Part shown: piece by piece, positions 12,121-24,035 of the stretch
How positions within the stretch are numbered: the first letter of the stretch is position 1
How the letters are laid out: every line of letters starts with the position of its first letter
NCBI GenBank assembly: GCA_019055375.1
Contig: JAHQIW010001998.1
Coordinates: 248,001 to 312,000, forward strand
Reading direction: 5' to 3'
From: Parelaphostrongylus tenuis
Taxonomy: Eukaryota; Nematoda; Chromadorea; Rhabditida; Metastrongylidae
Length of the DNA: 64,000 nt
Position numbers and translations under genes: made by a program
Notes under the pieces: generated by a model
What the model was told of the DNA's origin: nothing
The model's input: the letters and a program-made list of their open reading frames with translations, nothing else
The model's database searches: none

Positions 12121-12354
12121 AATTAAGAAAAGCATGTTTGCTGTTGACGTTTTCTCATCAAAAGAGTGTTAATGGAGGTGCTTAGACCGATCCGTGTTAA
12201 TCTGGAAGAAAAACGAGACATGCTCGGCCTAAATGCCTCGAAACATGTATCTGGTTTGAAATCCAAAGAAACCAGTCCGATCAACCACAAGATTGATGCA
12301 GTGCACGGAAATTCTCGTGTAATGGAAGACATAAGGCTGAATCTGCTTTTTTCG

Positions 12355-12395
12355 TCATATATATACACATATATACATATATATGTATATATTTT
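12355..12395. repeat. ATAT/ACAT microsatellite
   Basis: ATATATACACATATATACAT-type alternating purine-pyrimidine run of about 40 bp. Confidence 0.75.
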
Positions 12396-12739
12396 CTGTT
12401 TTTTCGTCTTATAATACCTTTTAATCCGCTGTAATTCTGTGCGAATTCTCCAATCGCCGTTAATAGTCATTCGACTGGAGGCCTATACTCGTCGAATTCA
12501 TTCAAAACCATTATAAAACTTCTAGTCAAGATAAATAAATTGATTCAAAATGATGAATGAAAATCGAGAAAACTTATATTGATTAGCTGGCGCGAGGTTG
12601 GTAAATTAGTTGTAGAAATTCGGCTGACGTTTCGGCAACTCGCCTTCTTCAGAGCCTGGGCGTATGTAGTGTTAGTCTATTTGAATGATTCGGATGGTCT
12701 TATTTATATGCTGCCTAGGTCAGGCTAGAAAAAAATGGA

Positions 12740-12995
12740 AGAAAGAGCGCGAGATCTCGTGTGATGGTGACACATTCTTCCTTCCAGTTCACTTAGGGGT
12801 TTTTGGCGTTTATCCGAAATGCCTCAAGAGTTTTGTGCGTGGATGTTTTTGATTCCTGCGCTAAGATTGTGACAGTCACATTAAAATCTTTGTTGTTGTG
12901 TTTTTGTACCCCATGTAAACCTAAAGCTTTGGTTTTAACGTTTTTAGATTCACTATCCGCATCTTTTGCGGCGGTCTTGAAAATTCCGTGGTAGT
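12740..12995 (-). pseudogene. Second GIY-YIG fragment, minus strand
   Basis: The reverse strand encodes GLHGVQKHNNKDFNVTVTIL, then KTLEAFRINAKNP and a C-terminal TITRDLA, clearly paralogous to the plus-strand copy 300 bp away. The N-terminal GIY part is lost. It forms the left half of the inverted Penelope-like pair. Confidence 0.62.
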
Positions 12996-13125
12996 TATCG
13001 AAATCTCACCTCCCACCCTACTCCATTAGCTGGTCCGCAATAGACTTTACGATCGATTGTGCAACACCAAAAACTGTATGATATGCCTTAACGGAAAAGA
13101 GGGGGATTGTATGAAATCGGGCACA

Positions 13126-13380
13126 ATTTATTTGCTAACATGTAAGACATGCGGGGAAGAATATATAGGGGAAACAGGATGACCACTTTTCATCCGCATA
13201 AAAGAACATCTAGATAGTAAATCTAAAATAGATAAAATTAAACCTTTAGGTTTACATAGGGTACAAAAACACAACAACAACGATTTTGATGTGACTGTCA
13301 CAATCCTAGAGCATGAATCAAAAACATTCACGCGCAAAACTCTTGAGGCATTTTGGAAAACGCCCAAAACCCCGAAATGA
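13126..13380 (+). pseudogene. GIY-YIG endonuclease domain of a Penelope-like element
   Basis: The plus strand reads IYLLTCKTCGEEYIGETG, a TGA where Arg is expected, then PLFIRIKEHLDSK, and farther on FDVTVTILEHESK and KTLEAFWKTPKTP. This gives the I-Y...Y-I-G core, the R-x-K-x-H helix and the catalytic Glu (TLEAFW). Upstream bases continue a Cys-rich zinc-finger-like lead in another frame. One stop and a frameshift show it is dead. Confidence 0.7.
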
Positions 13381-13789
13381 ACCGGAAGGACGAGTGCGTT
13401 CACCATCACGCGAGATCTCCTTTCTTCGTTTGGTCTTTTAACCTGGCCTAGGCAGCACATGAATAAGATCATCCTGAATCATTCAAAGAGACTAAGACTA
13501 CATACGCCCAATCTCGCGGGTCGCCGAAACGTAGTCGAATTGCTACGACTAGTTTACCAACCTCGCGTCAACTAATCAAGTTAAGTTTTCTCGATTTTCA
13601 TATATCAATCAATTATGCCGAGGTTTATAGAAAGACGAACTTTTGAATTGGTTCAAAATGAACAATCCAACAGTACGCGAAATTTCATAAAAAATTTTCC
13701 AAAGGCAGTTGTGCAAAATCAAAAAACCATCAAAAAGGACGTGAAAAAAGGGTTCTATGCGTTTGTAAGACAGCATTCGAAAATAAAAA

Positions 13790-14285
13790 CTGCTTCCAAA
13801 AAAGAATACTTAAAGCTCAAAAACGAGGTTGTTACGCCACGGTCATGCACCGGTGTTTCGGAGGTTCGTCCTCCTCGTCTGTGACCCCCGCCCCACATTC
13901 AGCCCTGCATTGAAGCAAGGAGGGAGGCGTATGTGGTGATGGAACAGTGTACAATGACACTGGTCCATCACCACCCCTCAGTCGATGGATTTTTTGCTGT
14001 TAGATCAAAACTAAATCAAAAGATCGACTGTTTTTAGAACCCCGAAAAAAAACATGCACAATAATTCCAATGAAGAATGCTTAATGGGGGTCACTGACGA
14101 GGAGAACGAATGGGGGTCACTGACGAGGAGGACGAACCTCCGAAACACCGGTGTATGACCCTGGCGTAACAGCCTCGTTTTTGAGCTTTAAGCATTCTTT
14201 TTTAGAATTATTGTGGATGTTTTTTTTTTCGGGGTTCTAAAAACAGTCGATCTTTTGATTTAGTTTTGATCTAACAGCAAAAACT
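13790..14285. repeat. Palindromic element, same family as 54.1-55.0 kb
   Basis: CGGTCATGCACCGGTGTTTC and GGAGGTTCGTCCTCCTCGTC on the left face GACGAGGAGGACGAACCTCC and GAAACACCGGTGTATGACCC on the right. A direct internal repeat, GAATGGGGGTCACTGACGAG, marks a small duplication. Flanking GCTTAAAGC-type ends resemble the 54 kb copy. Confidence 0.65.
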
Positions 14286-15013
14286 GCTTCATTAGAGAGA
14301 CTCGTGTGAACAAGAGAGCATCATCTCTTTCCTGATCACCTCTGATGGAAATCAGTCCTATAACTGAACGAATCGATTTTCGGATAGGTTTACATTCTTT
14401 ATAATATATTTCTAATAAGTGATAAAATCCTTTTTCAATAGAGGCAAATGATAATAGCCTTGATAGCTGAGATGTAAGCAACTGCACTATTATCTGAAGC
14501 GTTTTGATTCTATGTAGTCCTCAGTAGTAAATAAATTTTCGGATTTCGATAATCACTTTTAGTTGGTGTTTCTTGAATTATTAATCAAAATACAAGACAG
14601 GTGTAAAGCTCTAGACGGTGGTCGATTCCTCGAGTTATACATCCACACACGACTTCCTTCACCACATCTTCGAAGTGTTTGCATGCATAATTTAACTATA
14701 AAAATTCACGGCGCGTTCTGTAATGCATCACTTTTAGTCTTTCATTACCTCAAATAAATGTGATACCAATCCGCAGATCAGAAGCGAAACGAAAGTGACT
14801 ATGTCAGAGCCTATGACCGAATTGACACCACTTGTGATTTACTGGAAACCTAAGCTGAATGTCTTCTTGTCTTCAAGCAAAATGTTAAATTGGCAATGCT
14901 CATTCAATTTCTGTATTCTTAGACTATCTCTTGTTTGTTACCATTATTATATCTTTGATTTTCGGCAGCAGTATTGCCTTTGCGTAAAAATCCAACGGAG
15001 CTCCTCCTAACAG

Positions 15014-16061
15014 CTTGAACTATCGTAAAAGTTTAGGTCCTATTGAAATTCGGATGCGAATCTTTTTAGAGAACATTGTGACGAATGTTTTGCCCACTCA
15101 TGGTCTATCAATCACTTGTTCTTGATTTAGCAGTTGAAGTGGTGTTCACTACTGTAGGAAAGATTGTGAAGCAGTAGAGAGTGGACGGAGTCCAAATAAG
15201 CCATGGTGAGCTTAGATGTCAGTCATTGTTCCTGCAAATATCAACCCATGTATCCGTTGTTGAAACAAATCTGTAGCAGTCATATCAGAATCCATAGGTT
15301 AGGGTTAGCTAGTTATTCTGTAACTTTTGTTGGGAACTCTTAGATGGTCCATACATTTCGCTTTACTTCACAGAATACTCCTCTCACTTATTAGCTCTAC
15401 TTACCACTTTTGGTTTCGAAATTCCACTTTTGAAATACCGCAACTGAAATGACGCCACATTTATCAAGAAAAAAATATGAATTATTTAGATTTAGCCTAG
15501 TGATTATTCTCTGTTGGATTCATCAGGCTCTCAATAATCTCTGTACCTGAATGTTGGTAGCACTTTTGTCTGGTACAATAGGAACACTAACTTGATAAAT
15601 CGGTAGGCTCTGCAAACTAATGCTTTGGTTTAATATATATTCAATCACGCCTGCGAATCTAGATATGTAGTCAATTATATAACGTATCCTTGAGAATTGA
15701 TTGGCGTCAATGCCTTATACTTCATCGCATTTTTTGAAAGTCATAGGTCGGCACATTATATCTTAATTTTACCCAAAAAGAATGGATGTTTTTTACGCAA
15801 GTGAATGCTGGACGTCTCAATGTGATGTTTTTGCTGAGAGTCTGTGGAGATCGCCGCTATGAAGCTCTTTCTTGATATCTATGTCGCAATGAAACGGCTG
15901 GTTCCCGATTGTATTGCAATGTGCGTCGTATGCTAGATCTTATAGAAAAAGCAAGAGCATTCGGCGTTGTACATGAGCCAATATAACGTCCTTAAACACT
16001 TTCCGAGGCAGAATTTCGTCAAAGAGGCTCACTTTATGGTGATCTGAACAAGAGATTATTG
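15014..16061 (+). CDS. Upstream candidate exons of the 17.6 kb gene, partly disrupted
   Basis: Exon 15014-15102 (after CTAACAG) encodes a helix-like segment with RMRIFLENIVTNVLPTH and joins in phase 1 to 15131-15165 (VEVVFTTVGKI). Further on, one frame from 15807 to 16061 reads as protein-like blocks (LNVMFLLRVCGDRRYEAL, RRMLDLIEKARAFGV, FRQRGSLYGDLNKRLL), the last ending at a GTTAGC donor in phase 0, as the 16168 exon needs. In-frame stops between the blocks (TGA near 15870, TAA near 15981) need introns with weak signals or mean the 5' half is decayed. Confidence 0.3.
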
Positions 16062-16167
16062 GTTAGCACTTTCTGAACCAATCAAAGATTCGCACAGCGG
16101 CTAAGTATTGTCAGCAGTCAAAAAAATCCCGTCATTAGTAAGAAATTCCGCGCCGGATGTGTTTTAG

Positions 16168-17659
16168 CGAACTTTACTGCGTGATAGACTGAAATCATAC
16201 ATCGTATTACCTTACGAAGATGAAAAAGACAAGCAAGAAATTGTGTATTCAGGAAGCATCACCCCAGAACTCTTTCTAATTGACTAGTACTTCATCAAAT
16301 ATCTCGCTGTATCTTCAAGGAACAAATTCACATTAATCACACACCCGTTAGAGCTGCCTTCGAAGACCTTGTTGCTTCAGAATGTTCAGAACGTGTTCTT
16401 CTATGGAATAGGTAAGCTGTGCCTTCTTGCGAATATGCGTAGGAATCCAATTATTTGCACTACCACTGTTAAGGTCGTCGTTAACCTCATTTGTAACCAC
16501 TTCAGAATTATGGTTTATAACCGTAACTTTCTTTTCCTTTTACATTAAGCTATTATTTCATCACATTTACTAAGCACTTCAAGTTTCTATAACATTTTTC
16601 CCCTCAATAGGTTATCCATCCAGAATCATCTGTTTTCGTTGACGCCCAGCGTCTTTAATTAATTGAATTTTTTTCCAAATAATACGTAGTCCTGTCATTT
16701 TCCTCGTTTTGACCAGTTCGCCGGAAATTTTTTTCTGCGATGTAAAACTGTTCAAATATGCAAGATCATAGGTATAACAATTGTTAGAAGGAAACTGTAT
16801 TCATTACTGTCTACTTCATTCTCGCCCCAATCCACAGCAAAACACAACTGAAGTGCGGGAGTGAACAGCTTAGGCAATACGGTGTCGTCATGAACTGCTC
16901 AAGCAGTGGGGTAAATATATGGTCGATGACAAATCCGTATTGTCATTTCGCACTACTATTGATGTCAGCAGGTGTTTTCATGTCTCAAACATCTATGCCT
17001 TAGTCAAATATGACGGACAGGTTGGTGTTAGTCAGCAAACAATCGCGTGTTTTCTCATAGCCAACGGAGACTATGACGTGGGAGGTTATTATTTCCAGGC
17101 AGATCACAGTGATCGTTGACAGTGCTGCAGTGTCGTTGATGCACATAAATTACGGAAATGCAAAGTGAAATGCAAAGTACGTATTATTGGTTGAGATTTA
17201 TGATGCGTCACCACACAATTTACACCATCGGTAGATGCAAATACCATCATTTATGCTCCTCTTGGTGAAGAAATTGGCTCGCAAAGTCACAAATCGGTCG
17301 CCACTCTAATTGGTTTATTGAAATCACATCGCGTGTGGCAGAAGGTAGTGGCTAGTTCGCAAAAATTTTGATTAAACAATGCCCTGTTTGGAAGAATAGC
17401 TAGAAATCTGTCTTTCGATGAAGGGATTATGTAGATCGATTTTCCACCAAGACTGGCGGGATAAATTGAATACGTGCAGGATCATAGTGAGATATATCAG
17501 ATACCTTTACCTTGCGCTGAGAAATTGCAGCTCGCACATTTTTATCGAGACGATTATATACCAGAATGTTGCAATTGCGAACATCTCGGCGATAACTTTT
17601 TGCACCATTCCCTTTATATTGCATTTCTCCAAAACTTCCGAATATCGCTATCAATGTAG
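16168..17659 (+). CDS. 3' part of an unidentified plus-strand gene (five phase-consistent exons)
   Basis: Exons 16168-16242, 16320-16411, 16972-17084, 17235-17344 and 17480-17659 (TAG) join in phases 0, 2, 1, 0 with acceptors TTTTAG, TTCAAG, CAGCAG, GGTAG, TGCAG and donors GTGTAT, GTAAGC, GTTATT, GTAGTG. The reading gives about 177 residues, including YIVLPYEDEKDKQE, RAAFEDLVASECSERVLLWN (like a HAT/TPR helix pair, as in NRDE2-type proteins), NGDYDVG joined to DANTIIYAPLGEE, and a Cys-rich C-terminal exon (YIPECCNCEHLGDNF). The family is not recognised. The fourfold phase agreement argues against chance. The 5' part is unresolved (see 15014-16061). Confidence 0.5.
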
Positions 17660-18379
17660 TTTCTTTTTTAATGTTTCTCTGCAAGGATAGATAGTTGAAA
17701 ATCGTTCCATGAATTGCGGCATGATTTAGATGTCTTTTGATAGTACATACAGAGGCAATAGAAGTATTTTATTAGAATCTTCTTGAACCTGCTTGACCAA
17801 ACTACTATTTATACGCATTTTCCCAAAGTTATATTGAAATAGCAAAATAGAAACTTTATAAAGATCAGAGAATAAAGACAAATCTGTGATTACAATGTCG
17901 CAAAATCGTCTAAATTTTCGACTTGCGAGATTATATTGAACCTTGATTAAATCAATGTATGAGACAAACAAGAGAATGCAGTTTAATTGAGCATTATTCA
18001 ATTTTATCTGTTTTAGCTGAAACCGAGCCGTGTTTACCGTCGTTCATCATCCACATGGTCATAGCACAAAGTAAATGACAAGCGTTACTTGCAATATCTT
18101 CTCTCCTGCTTATCGCCAGTGAATCGAATAGCGCGAACAAGTTTCTTCATCTGTGATCTGTGCAAATAATCCCATTTCTGTTCAATCAAATCTATAAGGC
18201 CGTAGTATTTCTACTCCGTGGTTTCCTAGAGTAGTTCAGTTGTCTGACCTATGGTCTTCGTTTTGTGCTCTGATCCTTGAGATCTGGCCGCTAATTACTC
18301 ATGGCTCACAATTTTCGATGAAACTCAATGATTGGCCGTCATACCTGGTTTTTGTCGCTACCACGTGTTAAAAGTTCCA

Positions 18380-18800
18380 TAATTCAAACCCTTCTTTTAT
18401 AGTGTTTGTTCCAAACACGCTCAAATTTCGATATGCCTGATAGCTAGTTTTGAGGCATGCATGTGGTTTGTTATGGCCACTTATACAGTGGAATACACTT
18501 GTTTCGTCCTTGCAGCCTCGTCAGTTGCACAGTGCCTTTCGTCTAAGCAAATTCCTCTCGGAGGAGAACCTCCTTACATGAGGGTTCGTCGGCGAACGTT
18601 TTACACGAGCCGATAAGTGATAAAACACCAAACGGTCAGTGTTGTACACTCAGTTGCTCTTGAGTGGTATCGTCAAATATATCTTTATGTTAGGGCGTCC
18701 CCCCCTCCCCGATAGGGATTGGCTTAGACGAAAGGCACCGTGCAACTGACGAGGGTGGAGGGACGAAGCACGTGTAATGCACTGTATAAGTGTTCATAAA
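18380..18800. repeat. Foldback-family copy, diverged
   Basis: CACTTGTTTCGTCCTTGCAG and CTCGTCAGTTGCACAGTGCC are mirrored by GGCACCGTGCAACTGACGAG and GGACGAAGCACGTGTAATGC. The centre holds GTGTTGTACACTCAGTTGC, a core shared with the 34 and 38 kb copies. Confidence 0.5.
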
Positions 18801-19291
18801 TGGCTCAAAATAACTGTAGTTCACAGAATTTTTGGTCATCGACATAGGAACAATCATCCAGGTAATTTACTCATTTCTGGAATACGCTTTCTTGAATGTG
18901 TGTTCGATAGCACAGCACAGAATGTTAACATGGTATTCGGGTGTAGATGCTTAGGTGAAGGTGGCATGAAACGTGGAAGGTAGACGCGGATAGAGCTAAA
19001 AATGCATATTCTGTGAGCACGACTTTTTCTGCTTGTTTATGACCGTAGTAATTTCAAAACCAGTCTCGAGATCATATGCTTGTTTATGTAACGTAAATAT
19101 AATAGGTGTGACGCAGTCATCGACTTAATACACTCCTTTTTAATGAGATGATATGAGGTTGTTATTAGAGTGTGCTTTAATAAAACCATGTTTTCGTGGT
19201 TTGGTCTCTTTCAAAGCCTCAGAAGTCCAGTTTGACATACAATTTAACCAGCCTTTTATATGGCCTCGGCAATAACCAACTAGATACTTAC

Positions 19292-19571
19292 TTCACTAGT
19301 TGTGCGGACTCCAGCACATATTCCAAATGGTATATTGCTGGTCGTGCATATGATGTTCCTTGGTTTCTGACGTAACCTTGCGAGGGGCGTATCCAGATTT
19401 TCACTATGTCGTTTCCAAGGAGTGGATTTCGACGATGGATTCTTGGCTAAGCTCCCTATTTGTTGATTCAGAGATGATGTTAGGTCGAAATTAAAAGCTT
19501 ACGTAGGAAAGAAAATCAATCGACCGCTCACGAATGATGTGAAAGCCGAAAGTCGGCAATAACCTCAGTGG
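19292..19571 (-). CDS. Two internal exons of an unidentified minus-strand gene
   Basis: Minus-strand exon 19571-19503 (acceptor ATTTTTAG, donor GTAAGC) encodes 23 residues containing FGFHIIRERSIDFLSY. Exon 19366-19292 (acceptor GTCAG, donor GTAAGT, the consensus) encodes 25 residues with IICTTSNIPFGICAGVRTTSE-like content. Both are phase 0 at both ends and are separated by a 136-nt intron. The splice sites are among the best in the window. Flanking exons were not found and the family is not recognised. A 17-base match to the GTGCGGACTCCAGCAC core recurs near 59607 in the same reading frame. Confidence 0.45.
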
Positions 19572-19599
19572 CTAAAAATGCTCAACGACTGAATTATAA

Positions 19600-21445
19600 T
19601 CGCACAGAAAATAGCTTGACTAGGTTGTGAAAGGCATGACGTTACTAATGAGGTTAAGAAAACGCCTAACGGTGAGCAAGGAATGTCATTTTAACCCATC
19701 AAGTTGAAAAAGAGTACGCGCCGGAGCAACGGTTATACGGAGTTAACTACAAGTCGGTTTTGGGATTTGATTCAGTCGACTTTGATGAATGACAGCAAAG
19801 CCTGAAAGCGGATCGGTTGTATACAGGCGAGACAAATAATTATATGATCATTTTCCTCACCCTGCGATATCTTGCTTTGAACAGTTTTGTTCTTTCAAAT
19901 TTTATTAATTTTACCTATGCCCAGAAGTTTCATGAGAAACAACTTCTGGGCAACTTTATGCTTACTTTAATCAATAGAACCAAATATGATAACAGTTCGA
20001 AAAGACATACAACACAGTGATTGAGGTGCTCATGCCCGTGATTGTCGATTCAATACCCCTCCCTCCTGGTTAATGTACCCTTACATCCCTCCCGAATCGG
20101 CGTCAGTCTTGCGCGAGAGAGTGAAAGCACTAACTCACTGTTTTGATGGATTTGATAAGGCATTATATGGACTAAATAGACATTCAATCACCTCCATCGT
20201 TGAATCGACGTGTATGTCACATCCCTATGAGTCAACTCGACTCTTTGTTCCTTGTTCTCCACAAACGTTCAATAACATACACTCTTGTTTCCCACGTTTC
20301 AGTCAGGTTTCAGCATTTCTCACTTGTGCTAGATGTAGTAAACTTCCGGAAGTTGCACGCTGTAATCAAAGTTCTGAACAGATACTTCTCAGCTTCTTTT
20401 CCATCTGATTAGAATTTTGAAAAAAATTAGAAGTAACAAATAGAAGTGTCATGTAAAAAACTTTATTAAAACATCAATTTGAATTCCTTTGCTGTGGAAA
20501 TAGTGAGAAAGTAGTGCTTGTAAATGTATTCGGATAATATTTATGCAACAAATCTAGAGATGGCTGTAAAAGAATTAGAGTGCGATATGAGATCAAAAAA
20601 GTGATGAGTTGAAAAACCAATTTATCTCTATAGGAGGACAAAATTGTTGTTGGGTTAGCTAGCTCGCATCTCAGATAATGACCTTAATTGGTCCGTAGGC
20701 AGTCACAATACAGCCTCTTACTCATTTGGAACAAAAGAATGGCTGCTCTCAAACTGGTCTAGACTATATCAACAGCGTTCTGTTCAACTGATCTTCATCG
20801 AGACTGGTGAAAATTTAGTTTTTGAAAAACGAGATTTTTATAGGCTGTGAGGTGAGACTTACAGAGGTTGATGCTCTCTATTCGAAACGGGATCCATGAT
20901 AGCAAGATAAAGCAAAAATGTCTTGCTTTAGCAATTCGAGTGACGTTCCGCCATCTCCGCCTTCTTCAGATTACATAAAGTGTCCGTAGCTAATCATTTT
21001 TTAATTAGGGGTCTCCGAGCTCGTATTAAATTCTATAAGAAAACGTTAGGCTAGTAAACGTGTGAAATAATCTCACTCAAACTCATGTAATTTCATAGAA
21101 CGAGCAGGACGATATCAATCATTCATAACAAGGTTAAGTTCAAAATCAGACTGAATAATTATTGCTTTCGCCTATCTTATATAACACCGATTGTCACATG
21201 ATAGATTGCCCGAAGCATATTGGTGAAAACGTCGGCGCGAAATGAGTCTACTGACAACGATTTTTCATGCTTCAGTGAACCTCTATCTCTATGAGATCAC
21301 GGAAACTCAGGTCAGAGGGATGGGTGGCTGTGAAAAATCCATTCGGAACAATCAGTCTCGAAACGGAAAACCAGGAGCAGTCAGAGAATGAAACTAGTCT
21401 GTTAACCTCGCGCGAACTTGTAAAAACAGCATGATATTGTTGATT
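19600..21445. other. No gene recognised; degraded hairpin motif at 20936-20975
   Basis: A 111-codon frame at 20073-20408 lacks splice or domain support. 20936-20975 (GACGTTCCGCCATCTCCGCC then TTCTTCAG) is a diverged minus-strand copy of the Penelope-like hairpin motif. Confidence 0.3.
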
Positions 21446-21452
21446 ATTCAAG

Positions 21453-21778
21453 GATATTTCAAAAGATAATTGGATTTCAAATTCGGAAAGTGAAGAGTTT
21501 CAACCTGAAGACTTTGTGTGCAGTATGTCCAGGTTAAAAAATACAATTACCTGTCAAAAGGACGGAACCAAACAGACTTCAGTCTAAATCATATTTACCA
21601 CCACTATCAGCAGTAATGACTTGAGATCATCCTGATGCCGATATTTGAAGGCTCCAAAAAGTTTCGCTAACCAATAAGGTTTCAGTTGAATCAAGAATAT
21701 CCTCCAGATTCAACGCAAAACATCGACAAAGTATTCACCCCACTTCAAATGATGAACACGACAAACCAACCATGTTAA
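21453..21778 (+). CDS. Candidate 3' exons of an acidic/Pro-containing protein
   Basis: Exon 21453-21532 encodes SNSESEEFQPEDFVCSMS and stays open past its GTTAAA donor to a TAA at 21596. A second chain, 21561-21612 (SKSYLPPLSA) to 21686-21778 (YPPDSTQNIDKVF, TAA), joins across a normal 73-nt intron in phase 0. Joining the first exon to the chain would need a 28-nt intron, which I doubt. Either reading is protein-like and the two may be separate. Confidence 0.28.
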
Positions 21779-22149
21779 AGTAAATTCAAGCGAATTGGAT
21801 TTGAAGGAGGAAACTATCTTAGTGAAGTGATTTTGTTCACTTCACATACTATTAGTCTCAAATTGTGGATGTGATGGATCTTCTTGAACACATTTTGGAC
21901 TCTAATCCCTTTACTTAAGCTTCCAACCTGTAGTAAAAGCTTCAGGTGACTTTCATTTATGATCCTCATTGCACATAGAGTCTTATTGCACTGAGTTGTC
22001 CAAATATCAGTTCTAGCATGAAGTACTTATACTTATCCGACATTATTGCTTACTCAACATTAGTTTAATCACAACGTAGTAGCTGGAAAAGAAGCAGGAA
22101 CCACTTCTTCTCGGATAATAACTTTTCAAATCAACAATAACATTAATGA

Positions 22150-22515
22150 ATCAGAATTCTTTTAATTTGACCGCTTCTAGCGGTGCTAAGATTTTATAAT
22201 ATACTCAATGATAAAGAGTGATGTGCAAAAATATTTGCGCCGGGGTCGCTACTGAACCGTTGCATTACCGACGCGCAGTTTTGAAAGCACTCTCTCTACG
22301 TTACAACGCGTTATCTGTCAACAGCCAATCGTCAACGGTCTGGAGTGAGTAGTGGCTATCGACATTGAACCCGCTTATGCTGACAGACATTGGGTATCAA
22401 TAATCAGTCAGAATTCCCTTTATTTGACAGTGCCCCCAAATAGGGTGAAATGTGGGTTTGAACTCCACCTGACGCACATGTTTTTGCGCATGACTCTTTG
22501 CCAATGGGTATGTTA
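22150..22515. repeat. Second copy of the tRNA-like inverted-repeat family
   Basis: It begins GACCGCTTCTAGCGGTGCTA, shares AGAGTGATGTGCAAAA and CCAATGGGTATGTTATAACA with the 8.5 kb copy and keeps a degraded minus-strand tRNA-like block (ACCGTTGCATTACCGACGCG). Confidence 0.45.
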
Positions 22516-22716
22516 TAACAATAACACTCTCCTCTTCTGATGATTAATAAGAAGTGAGGAACTACTTTATTTTCCTACTTCATGTGCGTTTATCTCTCCA
22601 GAAATATCCAGTGCTATGGTGATGTTAACGCATTGAATATGGTCCTTATCAGTTTTGAGATGCTGTAACTGGTATACCTTACAATTTTGATTTTCATTTC
22701 CTCTTACGACCTGTCG

Positions 22717-22860
22717 TCACATCGTCCACATCCTCACACTGCTTTTATTTCTGTCAAACCTGGATGACTGAACAATACAAACCGAAAATATTACAAAAAT
22801 ATAAAGTGTACAAACTGACAGCAATAAAGTAACGAATAGATCGTTATATTGTAGTGCAGG
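22717..22860 (-). CDS. Candidate exon with one transmembrane helix
   Basis: Minus-strand frame with LFVTLLLSVCTLYIFVIFSV followed by a basic tail (RFDRNKSSVRMWTM) and TGA. A TCATCCAG inside could mark a terminal exon. This resembles the last helix of a receptor-like membrane protein, but no other exons are visible and AT-rich DNA produces such helices by chance. Confidence 0.2.
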   Translation of the reverse strand, partial: PALQYNDLFVTLLLSVCTLYIFVIFSVCIVQSSRFDRNKSSVRMWTM

Positions 22861-23149
22861 CATTGAAAAACTATATGCGACCAAACTCACACCTACTTCC
22901 AAAAGATGGTATATATTTCAAACCGTTTGAAATGGTTCAAACTGTTGCTAGAAGTATTGGAGTTTTGCTCGAGAAGAAGTGCTAGCGTGTTTGTCAGTTC
23001 AATTTGGTAGTACTAATTTATAGCGTAAAACGTGATTCTTAGAAGTGTATATGATGTTGCGTAAAAAGTTCCTGTCGTTTTGCTTTTTAATACGATTTTT
23101 GCCAATAAAATTGCGTGATTTTGATGTCGTTGGATTGCCCTTTTTTTGA

Positions 23150-23570
23150 GAACATTTTGCTGTACAACTTAATTCTCTTGCTACTCATGCCCGAATGGCG
23201 TGTACGGAAAAAGCAAGTGAAGCGGCTAGCCGATCATCTCAAGGACAGCTTGACGACGAACTCCTTGTGGACGATCCAGTACGACTGATCTTCCAAACTG
23301 TTCTCTCCAGCTTTTAACTTTCGCAAACCTTACTACCGTCCTTTCCGCGATCATATCATCTGCCCAAGCTCCATTAATCTAGCGCTCCGCTTCACTAACA
23401 CTTTCTCCTTTGTGCCATTAGTGCCGAGTAGCAAGGAAATTTATGCCAAGACAACTTCATCTTCAACAGGAAGACAAGATGTTTGCCAAAATGTTCACAC
23501 GAAAACGCGCAATCGAACGTTATCAATGTTATTCAATTCATTGTAAAATTCTTCAAAAATCAAAAAGTTG
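23150..23570. mobile_element. Diverged mariner-derived element
   Basis: GAATGGCGTGTACGGAAAAAG and a mirrored CTTTCTCCTTTGTGCCATTA bracket fragments like those in the 51.5 kb element (AAGTGAAGCGGCTAGCCGATC). The right part repeats the GTTCACACGAAAACGCGCAATC segment of that family. Boundaries are approximate. Confidence 0.4.
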
Positions 23571-24035
23571 CGAATTTTTGTACAACCTATTGAAAAGTGC
23601 ATCAAGAAATCATTTATACAGAAGCGTGAGCATAAGACGTACTGTAGCTTGTAGTGAAAGTCCGCCAGATAATTTCGGTGTACTGCACCAAAAGTTTGTC
23701 AGACAACTCAGATAGAAGCGAAAATTCTAATGTGAAGACGATAGCTAAATATCACTATAGACATCCGCCGAAATGTGAATTTTTTAGCTAATGTGAATTT
23801 ACGGGAAGTGAAAGAATGTATGTTATTTAGCGAAGATTATTCCTTATTACTCCGACTATTTGAATGACTTGAAAAACGTGGAGAGTTGATGTTCGTTGAG
23901 TTTTTCGTTGTGTTGTCCCTTTGTGTGACTGATTTCGTGTCACTAATAATGTTTGCTCTTACGATAACATGAATTGATTTAATTCAAGTGATGTCGCCAT
24001 AGTAAGTAAGGGCGTATGAAATTTATTTGTCATTA

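Larger units (their letters stand above)
12541..13611. mobile_element. Penelope-like element: two inverted 3' ends
   Basis: The outer arms are complementary (GAAAATCGAGAAAACTTA at 12562 mirrored near 13580-13600). Each half carries the 3' part of a Penelope-like reverse transcriptase, reading inward from both sides, with a CTGAAGAAGGC...GCCGAAACGTC hairpin motif at the left end and a degraded one at the right. Head-to-head partial copies are a known outcome of Penelope-like insertion. Confidence 0.65.

Noticed and set aside
12166..12400. Protein-like frames on both strands (EEKRDMLGLNASKH plus; FRPSMSRFSSRLTRIG minus)
   Set aside because: Only one could be real, neither has good flanking splice sites, and the frame runs into a microsatellite.
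13615..13884. 89-codon frame after the Penelope-like pair
   Set aside because: Its end lies in the palindromic element and its start abuts the retroelement edge; no splice or motif support.
17427..18001. Minus-strand frames of 85 and 91 codons
   Set aside because: The first is antisense to the better-supported plus-strand terminal exon at 17480-17659; the second is AT-rich with no splice or motif support.
20073..20408. 111-codon open frame
   Set aside because: No splice context, no recognised motif; a frame of this length is expected by chance in 64 kb of six-frame sequence.
21533..21560. 28-nt intron linking an acidic exon to a YLPP-containing exon
   Set aside because: Below any credible spliceosomal intron size and the unspliced frame also stays open; treated as two alternatives.
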